This document shows positions 1 through 6,012 of a stretch of DNA of 8,721 nucleotides, in pieces; within the stretch, counting starts at the first letter, position 1; each line of letters starts with the position of its first letter. This DNA comes from Phoenicibacter sp963588595 (GTDB lineage: Bacteria; Actinomycetota; Coriobacteriia; Coriobacteriales; Eggerthellaceae): NCBI GenBank assembly GCA_963588595.1, contig CAVAIA010000042.1, positions 1 through 8,721 of the forward strand, given 5' to 3'. The position numbers and the translations under genes are program-made. A model generated the notes under the pieces. That model saw nothing but the letters and a program-made list of their open reading frames with translations. It searched no databases and was not told the origin of the DNA.

Positions 1-5
1 TGGAA

Positions 6-89
6 AATTGGTGCCAGACTTCCATTTACCAGGCAACTCTCTGCTTATTCTTAAAACTTATGATCTTAAATTTAAGTCTGGCACCAATT
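6..89. repeat. Perfect 16-bp inverted repeat, 52-bp spacer
   Basis: The left arm at 6-21 reads AATTGGTGCCAGACTT and the right arm at 74-89 is its exact reverse complement. The 52 bases between (22-73) are AT-rich with no ORF. There is no T-run after either arm, so a plain intrinsic terminator is unlikely. The 84-bp unit could be a small non-autonomous element (MITE-like); the bases just outside both ends are GAA (3-5 and 90-92), which could be a 3-bp target duplication but may be chance. The right end also creates a -35-like TTGAAT at 88-93 ahead of the glycosyltransferase gene, but no good -10 follows. Only the repeat itself is certain; its nature is inference. Confidence 0.75.
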
Positions 90-140
90 GAATAAGTTAA
101 AATGTTAAAGTTAATCCACTAAATTAGAAAGACAACTGAA

Positions 141-1331
141 GTGAAAATTTTACTTGTTAATCATTTTCCGCTAACAGGAAGTGGAAGCGGAGTCTACACT
201 GCCAACATCGCTAACTCTCTCGTCAAGTTAGGACATGAGGTTCACGCCATTTTTCCCGAAAATCAAATCTTAGAGGAGAGGTTAGCATTTAAAACTTCCC
301 CTGTCTACTTCACAGGAGATTCAAGCGAAAAAATTCAAGATGCGCTTGACTTTAATTTCCCTTGTTTTACAACTCACCCAAGGTCAACTTTCACATTTGA
401 AGAGATGACAAATTCGCAACTTGAACAATATACCTCCGCGTTTAGGAAAGTAATTTCAAAAGAAATAGAAACTTTCAAACCTGATGTTTTGCATTGTGGA
501 CACATTTGGATCCTGGCAAGCATTTGCACAGAATTCGGATTGCCAACAATCATAACTTCTCATGGAACAGATTTGATGGGGATCCAAAGTGGATCTAAAT
601 TTCTAAATTTTGCCCTGGATGCGGCTGAAAAAAGTTCAGCGATTATTGCTATCAGCAAAGGAAACTTAAAGTTACTCGAAGAATCACTCCCTCAATTCAA
701 AGATAAATTTTATCTAATAACCAACGGTTATAACCCCGATGTTTTTTATCCAGACAAACTTTCGAAAGAGCAGGTTCTCAGGAACTTTGGGATTGACAAA
801 AAATATGACAAGATAGTCTCTTTTGCAGGCAAATTCGCAAATTTCAAAGGGGTTGACACTCTTTTGCAGGCAAATAAACTCTACGACAGAGACAACACCG
901 CAACAATACTCGCAGGAGATGGCGACTTGTTCGATGAAATGACCGATCTTAAGCAAAAGTTAGCCTTGCAAAACACTTTCTTCATTCACAACCAACCTCA
1001 CAACAAATTAAGAGAACTATATTCTGTTGCCGACGTCTCGTTGGTTCCTTCAAGAAACGAACCTTTCGGCTTAGTCGCAATTGAAGCTGGAGCTTGCGGC
1101 GCCCCGATTATTGCCTCAAAGTCAGGTGGTCTTCTCGACATCGTCACAAACACCACCGGCATGTTCTTTGAGCAAGATAACGAAAAAGAGTTGGCAAAAT
1201 GCGTTGAAAAAATTCTAAGTGGAGAAGTGCTTTTTTACAGGGAGACTATTGCTAAAACCACCTACTCAAATTTCTCTCAAGACAATTTCACTAAAAAATT
1301 GGTCGACGAGGTCTACAAAACGCAAAGCTAA
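141..1331 (+). CDS. Glycosyltransferase family 4 (GT-B fold)
   Basis: This 396-residue protein has the two-domain GT-B layout of family 4 retaining glycosyltransferases. The N-terminal acceptor domain opens with MKILLVNHFPLTGSGSGVYT, including the Gly-rich loop near residues 13-17, followed by LGHEVHAIFP; HGTD is at 141-144. The C-terminal nucleotide-sugar domain shows FAGKFANFKGVDTLL (228-242), LAGDGDL (257-263) and the E-x7-E motif NEPFGLVAIEA with Glu307 and Glu315. It should transfer a sugar from a nucleotide-sugar at the cytoplasmic membrane face, to glycolipid, polysaccharide or wall polymer; the acceptor cannot be told. Length is normal. The start is GTG at 141, with a weak purine-rich site AGAAAG 9 bases upstream; no closer ATG fits the conserved N-terminus. 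It is the only complete gene outside the cell-wall module, and its last seven codons and stop form the left copy of the 31-bp direct repeat. Confidence 0.9.
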   Translation: MKILLVNHFPLTGSGSGVYTANIANSLVKLGHEVHAIFPENQILEERLAFKTSPVYFTGDSSEKIQDALDFNFPCFTTHPRSTFTFEEMTNSQLEQYTSAFRKVISKEIETFKPDVLHCGHIWILASICTEFGLPTIITSHGTDLMGIQSGSKFLNFALDAAEKSSAIIAISKGNLKLLEESLPQFKDKFYLITNGYNPDVFYPDKLSKEQVLRNFGIDKKYDKIVSFAGKFANFKGVDTLLQANKLYDRDNTATILAGDGDLFDEMTDLKQKLALQNTFFIHNQPHNKLRELYSVADVSLVPSRNEPFGLVAIEAGACGAPIIASKSGGLLDIVTNTTGMFFEQDNEKELAKCVEKILSGEVLFYRETIAKTTYSNFSQDNFTKKLVDEVYKTQS

Positions 1332-1338
1332 ATTTATA
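1308..1338. repeat. Direct repeat, left copy (3' end of glycosyltransferase gene)
   Basis: These 31 bases contain the last seven codons (EVYKTQS), the stop and seven following bases of the glycosyltransferase gene. They match 7987-8017 at 29 of 31 positions in the same orientation, differing only at 1328 (c versus g) and 1333 (t versus c). The match ends abruptly on both sides. Together the copies bracket the racemase, ligase, transpeptidase, murI and asnB genes. Confidence 0.9.
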
Positions 1339-1386
1339 GCTAATGTTACGCACGTCACTTGGATCTATTGTCAAGGTAGGATGATA

Positions 1387-2103
1387 CTAAAATAACCCCA
1401 CAACCTTCTTTCCAAACATTTTTATAACAGAACTGGCAAGACATTCTATTGAGTCAACTATGTCAACTTCTACTTTTAACTGAGGCTTCAAAACAGAAAG
1501 TTCAGTACAACCTAAAATTACACAGTCGCAATCGCGATAAAGGGATGAACCAATAAGATCAGCTATCTCCTCTACAACTGAAAGGTCTCCACTTTTAACT
1601 CCCTCATAAATGGCATAATTGATAACTTTTTGATCACTCTCACATGGTATTAAATAGTCAATCCCGTGTTCAGCTAAACTTATTTGATAGGATTTTGTGC
1701 AAATTGTTCCCTCAGTCGCAAGAACCAATGGCTTTACTTTTCCCAAATTTTTCAGGTGCAATACTGTCTCCTCTATAATACTGGGAACGGGCACGTTCAC
1801 AGACTTTCGCACTTCATTAATGAAGTAATGAGCAGTATTACAAGGAATAACTATAGCGTTCGCGCCACAATTCTCAAGCATTTGGGCGTCTGCGATCATA
1901 TATGGAACCGGAGATCTTTTACTTTTACCTAAAATGTAATCTGTTCGATCTGGAGTTGCAGAATGGCTTGATAATAAAATGTCTATGTGATCTTGATCAC
2001 ACTTCGCGTAAGTGTGCTTCGTGATCACTTCGTAAAAATACGAACTTGAAAGAGGTCCAAGACCTCCAAGTATTCCAAGTAGACCCATGTAATTTGTTTT
2101 CAT
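1387..2103 (-). CDS. Aspartate/glutamate-type racemase, probably aspartate racemase
   Basis: This is a cofactor-independent amino-acid racemase of the Asp/Glu racemase superfamily, predicted to convert L-Asp to D-Asp by a two-cysteine mechanism. The conserved N-terminus GLLGILGGLGPLSSSYFYE is followed by the aspartate-racemase-like stretch CDQDHIDILLSSHSATPDRT. The two catalytic cysteines lie in IPCNTAHYF (Cys88) and ILGCTELSVL (Cys199). The 238-residue length is typical. I chose ATG at 2103 because AAAAGG lies 9 bases upstream; an in-frame TTG at 2109 directly abutting the ligase stop codon would add two residues, but its spacing is too short. The gene lies immediately downstream of the ATP-grasp ligase gene on the same strand, so the two are almost certainly co-transcribed and probably translationally coupled. 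With a D-Asp ligase next door, Asp is the likely substrate; Glu is less likely because murI is present separately. Confidence 0.85.
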   Translation of the reverse strand: MKTNYMGLLGILGGLGPLSSSYFYEVITKHTYAKCDQDHIDILLSSHSATPDRTDYILGKSKRSPVPYMIADAQMLENCGANAIVIPCNTAHYFINEVRKSVNVPVPSIIEETVLHLKNLGKVKPLVLATEGTICTKSYQISLAEHGIDYLIPCESDQKVINYAIYEGVKSGDLSVVEEIADLIGSSLYRDCDCVILGCTELSVLKPQLKVEVDIVDSIECLASSVIKMFGKKVVGLF

Positions 2104-2109
2104 TTTCAA

Positions 2110-3357
2110 CTACCTTTTAGGATAATATTTTTTGAATTTTTTATATTGCCTATACATTTGAGCCCAAACAACAACCCTTCTTTTTGGATTGTGTTTTAAA
2201 TCTGGAGGATAATCAAGCGAACATGTGATCCTGCCTTCTGATTCTAGTTTCTTAGCTTCCTTTACTAAAGTTGAGTTTTCACAATATTTGTAGGCAATCG
2301 ACTTTGGAACGTGATGCCAAAAGTATGGTTCTTCAAAAAACTGAATATCACTACCGCAACTATTATAAACCTCTGTAGCTAATCTAGCCATATTCATCCC
2401 GCTTGCAGTTGCATAGTAATTACTCCTGCCTTGGCGCAAATTAATTTCGAATACACTGAAATCGCTAATTGTGCCTTCCCTCAGCTTAATGTCAAAATTG
2501 GAAAAGCCTGTGTAATGAAGATCTTCGAGCATCTCAACAATATTTGCAATCTGAGGAAAATCAGTAAGTTTTTCAGTAATAATCGCCGCATGGTTTCCAA
2601 TTGCAGATGGGACATGCTCTTCAATCATTGTATTTCCTAGGCACATCGCTCTCACCTTTGCATTTGCATCTGAAAAAACTGTTAAAACTCTCATGTTAGC
2701 ATCTGAACCAGCGATTACTTCTTGTACAACAACTTTCTCATCATATCCTGAATCAAAAATTTTGTTAATAATTCCAGCCGCTTCTATTTCATCTTTAGCG
2801 AAAAAAACCTTGTCCATGCCATCAAAAGGATGTTGCCAATACACAATAGATGAAGAGGGTTTAATAACAATTGGATATTCAAACCCTAAGGTTTCTTGAT
2901 TCAAATCTGTTGGCATAAGCTTGCCATTAGCTATGTAAGTTTTTGGATGAGGAACCTCATATTTATCGCAAATTTCATAGAACTCTGCCTTGCGCGAAAG
3001 AACAGGACGTAAATTTTCATCCGGGTAAGGGAAAATGAATTCAGGCAAACGTTCTTTGACCCGCGAAAACACATCTGAATATTCATCATTACATGCAAAC
3101 AGGATTAAGTTTTCATGCTTATGTTTATCTTTGAAATCGTTTAAAACCTGAAACATAACTTCGTCTGTGTCTAACTTTTCAACAGTTTGAAAGTTAATTA
3201 GACGAGAATATTTCGTTGGGGCTGAAACATATCTTCCAAGCGCATAAGAGGTAACACCATATTCCTCATGAAATGCCCTTGCAATATTGTAACAATTCAG
3301 GTCTCCACCCAAGAGGACAGGTGTGGGCAGCATTCTTTTTTTACTTTTCTTTTCCAT
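2110..3357 (-). CDS. ATP-grasp ligase, probable D-aspartate ligase
   Basis: This 415-residue ATP-grasp enzyme is predicted to activate the beta-carboxyl of D-Asp with ATP and join it to the epsilon-amine of L-Lys (or an equivalent diamino acid) in cytoplasmic UDP-MurNAc-pentapeptide. An N-terminal nucleotide-binding-like domain carries VLLGGDLNCYNIARAFHEEY (14-33) and SAPTKYSR, both typical of Aslfm-like D-Asp ligases. The central ATP-grasp part has YPIVIKPSSS with ATP-binding Lys166, VVVQEVIAGSDANMRVL (209-225), CLGNTMIEEHVPSAIGNHA (239-257), TGFSNFDIKL with Asp289, and the metal-binding segment FEINLRQGRSNYY with Glu304 and Asn306. The length matches known D-Asp ligases. ATG at 3357 is preceded by AGGTGA. 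The neighbouring racemase and amidotransferase support the assignment; substrate choice (D-Asp on Lys or Orn) is inference, and a different carboxylate-amine ligation is the alternative. Confidence 0.82.
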   Translation of the reverse strand: MEKKSKKRMLPTPVLLGGDLNCYNIARAFHEEYGVTSYALGRYVSAPTKYSRLINFQTVEKLDTDEVMFQVLNDFKDKHKHENLILFACNDEYSDVFSRVKERLPEFIFPYPDENLRPVLSRKAEFYEICDKYEVPHPKTYIANGKLMPTDLNQETLGFEYPIVIKPSSSIVYWQHPFDGMDKVFFAKDEIEAAGIINKIFDSGYDEKVVVQEVIAGSDANMRVLTVFSDANAKVRAMCLGNTMIEEHVPSAIGNHAAIITEKLTDFPQIANIVEMLEDLHYTGFSNFDIKLREGTISDFSVFEINLRQGRSNYYATASGMNMARLATEVYNSCGSDIQFFEEPYFWHHVPKSIAYKYCENSTLVKEAKKLESEGRITCSLDYPPDLKHNPKRRVVVWAQMYRQYKKFKKYYPKR

Positions 3358-3360
3358 TTA

Positions 3361-3366
3361 TCACCT
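3361..3366 (-). promoter_or_regulatory. Ribosome binding site of the ATP-grasp ligase gene
   Basis: On the minus strand AGGTGA is followed by TAA and then the ATG at 3357. The AGG core is 6 bases from the start codon. It supports this ATG over downstream alternatives such as Met9. Confidence 0.6.
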
Positions 3367-3406
3367 AAAAAAAATTTATACTTTAGTAATTTTACTCTAA
3401 GGCATC

Positions 3407-3436
3407 TTTATATGAAATAACTGAGGAAAATTACAA
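3407..3436 (-). promoter_or_regulatory. Putative sigma-A type promoter for the ligase-racemase operon
   Basis: On the minus strand TTGTAA (-35, bases 3431-3436) and TATAAA (-10, bases 3407-3412) are separated by 18 bases. Transcription would begin near 3400, giving a leader of about 40 bases before the ligase ATG. A second TATAAA at 3375-3380 is too near the start codon to be its -10. Pattern match only. Confidence 0.45.
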
Positions 3437-3512
3437 ATAGCTGGAATAAATAATTTCGTCTTGGAAAATGGAGCAAATAAATCCAAAACGTTTTAGTCGA
3501 TGTTTTAATTTT

Positions 3513-3540
3513 TTTTCAGTTACCTTTCGTTTGGTATAGT
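3513..3540 (+). promoter_or_regulatory. Putative extended -10 promoter for the transpeptidase-murI operon
   Basis: TGGTATAGT at 3532-3540 is a TGn-extended -10 (TATAGT) and TTTTCA at 3513-3518 lies 16 bases upstream as a weak -35. The start would fall near 3547, about 34 bases before the transpeptidase ATG. It is divergent from the ligase promoter in the same 223-bp gap, so one regulator could control both arms, although I see no clear operator palindrome. Confidence 0.5.
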
Positions 3541-3580
3541 ATTAGATGAATAAAATTCTCACTAAAGAAAGCGTTGTTTA

Positions 3581-5092
3581 ATGGCAAAACACAGCAAGCA
3601 ACAAATGCAACCCCAAGCGTCTAATACTTCAGATAGTAAGGGGTTTGACTACAGCCAATATGCCCCAACTCCGAAAAAGAGAAAGAGTTTTCGTACTGTT
3701 TGGATTATTATAGGCGCTCTAATTACAACTATCGCGTTATTATATCTTTTAGGAGTGTGGGTGTTCTCTTTCATGTTCTTACCTAACTCTAAAATTTCAT
3801 CCATAGACGTTTCTTTTAAGACAGCCGACACAGTTGAACAGGAGCTAGCATCATACTTCGAAGCGTTTTCTGTTGATGTGACAGGTCCAGATTTGAATTT
3901 TAAAGTTGATGCAACAAGTGCAAACATTAGTGCGGACACTAAGAAAATTGTGCAAGATGTACTTTTAAATGTGGACACAAGGCTATGGCCCTTAGAAATA
4001 TTTGAATCACACGATTATTCCCAAGAAATTTCTAATAATTTGTCAAAAGGCAATATTGGCTCTATCGTGGAAGAGAAAGTCGAGGTTTCGAATCAAAACA
4101 AGCAAGATCCTAATAACGCACATTTAGCTTGGAATGAAAGTCAGTCGACTTTCTATGTTGAGTCTGAAACATACGGAACAAAAATTGATGCGAAGTGTGT
4201 GGAGGAAAAAATATCTAATGCAATTGTGTCAATGAAAAATTCTATAACAATTACTTCAGAAGACTATATACAGCCGAAAATCCTAAAATCAGATGATCGT
4301 TGGGATATGGCTTTAAAACAAGCGAATACTTATGCTAAAGCTAATTTCAAAGTCATGATAGGTGACTCGCAAGCTGCAATAGTTAACGGTTCGGTTTTAA
4401 AAGACATGATTTCAGTTGATGAGTATTTTAATGTATCCCTAAACTCAGACAAAATCCGATCATATGCAACCGATATTGCTTCTGCCTGCAATACTGTGGG
4501 CTCCGAGCGGACATATACCCGACCAAACGATAACAAAACTTTCACTGTAAGCGGTGGAACTTACGGCTGGGCAGCAGACAGTTCAGACTTAGCTGAAAAA
4601 ATTATTGAAGCTATAACTTCCGGCTCGACTGCCACCATTAGCGTTAATGTTACTCAAAAAGCAAACTCACTAGTTTCTTTAGGTCAGCCCGACTGGGGTG
4701 GAAGATGGATTGATGTTGATTTAACCGAACAGCATGCTTATATGTATAACAATGGAAATCTTATTTGGGAAACTGACATTGTCTCTGGTGACCCAACCAA
4801 CAATGACAAAACACCAACGGGAGTTTGGATGATTAATGCCAAACGTACCAACGAAACTCTTAAAGGTCCAATAAAGAATGGAACTCCCGAATGGGAATGC
4901 GTTGTGTCCTACTGGATGCCTTTTGTAGGTAATAGTTATGGACTTCATGACGCTTCGTGGCAGTCAACTTTTGGCAGCTCTGCTTACTCAATTCATAATT
5001 GGTCGCACGGTTGTGTTAATCTGCCAACTAAAAAAGCAGCGGAAATTTATAATTCGTGTCAAATAGGAGATGCCGTCGTTGTCCACTACTAA
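3581..5092 (+). CDS. Membrane-anchored L,D-transpeptidase (YkuD domain)
   Basis: This 503-residue enzyme is predicted to form peptidoglycan cross-links outside the membrane, using the third residue of a tetrapeptide donor (3-to-3 links, beta-lactam-insensitive except to carbapenems). A short basic cytoplasmic tail (1-38, with KKRKSFR) precedes a single membrane helix at about 39-66 with no signal-peptidase site evident. Residues about 75-360 form an extracytoplasmic region resembling the paired YoaR-like peptidoglycan-binding domains (PG_binding_4) found before YkuD domains. The catalytic domain (about 370-503) starts at WIDVDLTEQHAYMY, has TPTGVWMI, the conserved His456 in YGLHDASW, and the active-site motif SHGCVNLP with nucleophile Cys478. 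Architecture and length resemble E. faecium Ldtfm. The ATG at 3581 has a poor purine-rich site (AAAGAAAG). Its 3' end overlaps the start of murI, so the two are co-transcribed. Confidence 0.92.
   Translation: MAKHSKQQMQPQASNTSDSKGFDYSQYAPTPKKRKSFRTVWIIIGALITTIALLYLLGVWVFSFMFLPNSKISSIDVSFKTADTVEQELASYFEAFSVDVTGPDLNFKVDATSANISADTKKIVQDVLLNVDTRLWPLEIFESHDYSQEISNNLSKGNIGSIVEEKVEVSNQNKQDPNNAHLAWNESQSTFYVESETYGTKIDAKCVEEKISNAIVSMKNSITITSEDYIQPKILKSDDRWDMALKQANTYAKANFKVMIGDSQAAIVNGSVLKDMISVDEYFNVSLNSDKIRSYATDIASACNTVGSERTYTRPNDNKTFTVSGGTYGWAADSSDLAEKIIEAITSGSTATISVNVTQKANSLVSLGQPDWGGRWIDVDLTEQHAYMYNNGNLIWETDIVSGDPTNNDKTPTGVWMINAKRTNETLKGPIKNGTPEWECVVSYWMPFVGNSYGLHDASWQSTFGSSAYSIHNWSHGCVNLPTKKAAEIYNSCQIGDAVVVHY
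5065..5069 (+). promoter_or_regulatory. Ribosome binding site deciding the murI start
   Basis: AGGAG at 5065-5069 lies inside the end of the transpeptidase gene. It touches the ATG at 5070, too close for normal initiation, but lies 9 bases before an in-frame TTG at 5079. The geometry therefore favours TTG as the real start of murI, while the ATG remains the default for gene callers. Confidence 0.5.
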
Positions 5093-5915
5093 TAATAATT
5101 CTCCAATTGGAGTTTTTGATTCTGGGTTTGGAGGTCTAACGGTTGCTAAAACTTTGCGAGAGAAGCTTCCTCACGAAAACATAATCTTTTTCGGTGACTC
5201 TGGACGTTGTCCTTATGGTCCGCGTGACCTCGAAGAGGTAAAATGTTTCAGCTTGCAAATCACTCGCTGGCTTAACTCGCTTGGTTGTAAACTTATTGTG
5301 ATCGCATGCAACACTGCCACAGCTGCTGGTCTGGCTGCATGTCAACAAACGGTGAAAGTTCCAGTTGTAGGAGTAGTAATGCCAGGAGCACGAGCCGCAG
5401 TTGAAGCTACATTTTCTCGTAAAGTTGGTGTGATTGGCACTGTCGGCACTATTGCAAATGGAGCATATCTCCGCGCTATTACAAGCTTAGATTCCGGAGT
5501 TAAAGTTCTCTCACTCTCAACCCCTGGTTTGGTCGAACTTGTGGAAAACGAACTTATCCAGGAATACATTGAAGCTCTTGATGTTCGTCAAGCTCGTGTT
5601 ATGGACGAACTCTCCCCACTCATCGGGAGCGATGTCGACACTATAGTACTCGGCTGTACCCATTACCCATTACTTTACACTGAGATTAAAGCTTGTTTCG
5701 ATGACAGCATGACACTTGTTAACTCAAGCGAGGAGACTGCTCGTGACGTACTTGAGATTCTTGAACGCAGGGGCGAGCTTTCCGATTCAAAGGAAATTGG
5801 TCAACTTCGTTTCGTAACAAGCGGGCAGGATATTGAACTGCGAAATCGTATCGCTTCACGAATAATGGAATATCAAATTACCGATGTTGAGTTTAAAAGC
5901 TTCGAGAAAGAATAG
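5070..5915 (+). CDS. murI: Glutamate racemase MurI
   Basis: This cytoplasmic, cofactor-independent enzyme interconverts L-Glu and D-Glu, providing the D-Glu that MurD adds to the peptidoglycan stem. The hallmark motifs are all present: GVFDSGFGGLTV with Asp17, FFGDSGRCPYGPR (41-52), IACNTATAAGL with catalytic Cys80, and VLGCTHYPLL with catalytic Cys196. The length of 281 residues is normal. Annotated from ATG 5070 it overlaps the transpeptidase gene by 23 bases; the alternative TTG at 5079 (overlap 14 bases) has better ribosome-site spacing and removes only three non-conserved residues. Translational coupling to the transpeptidase is likely. Its base composition seems more GC-rich than the ligase-racemase pair (for example 32 of 60 G+C at 5581-5640 against 21 of 60 at 2281-2340), which may point to a different history. 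The family assignment is secure. Confidence 0.95.
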   Translation: MPSLSTTNNNSPIGVFDSGFGGLTVAKTLREKLPHENIIFFGDSGRCPYGPRDLEEVKCFSLQITRWLNSLGCKLIVIACNTATAAGLAACQQTVKVPVVGVVMPGARAAVEATFSRKVGVIGTVGTIANGAYLRAITSLDSGVKVLSLSTPGLVELVENELIQEYIEALDVRQARVMDELSPLIGSDVDTIVLGCTHYPLLYTEIKACFDDSMTLVNSSEETARDVLEILERRGELSDSKEIGQLRFVTSGQDIELRNRIASRIMEYQITDVEFKSFEKE

Positions 5916-6012
5916 AGCGAGCCACATAATAAGCTTCAACGTCGAAAGTGCAAAAAACCAAGGTTTTAGAGTTAGCTCCGCAAAAATGAACTTCTAAAAA
6001 GTTAAACTTTCC

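Noticed and set aside
1325..1341. Small hairpin AGCTA/TAGCT at the end of the glycosyltransferase gene.
   Set aside because: A 5-bp AU-rich stem with no T-run is not enough to call a terminator.
1684..1932. Plus-strand open frame of 82 codons opposite the racemase gene.
   Set aside because: It is fully antisense to the racemase, whose conserved catalytic motifs show which strand is coding.
5916..6012. Possible terminator between convergent murI and asnB.
   Set aside because: The best pairings (AAAACC/GGTTTT with a 2-base loop, AACTT/AAGTT with a 5-base loop) are too short or sterically impossible, and no GC-rich stem with a T-run is present.
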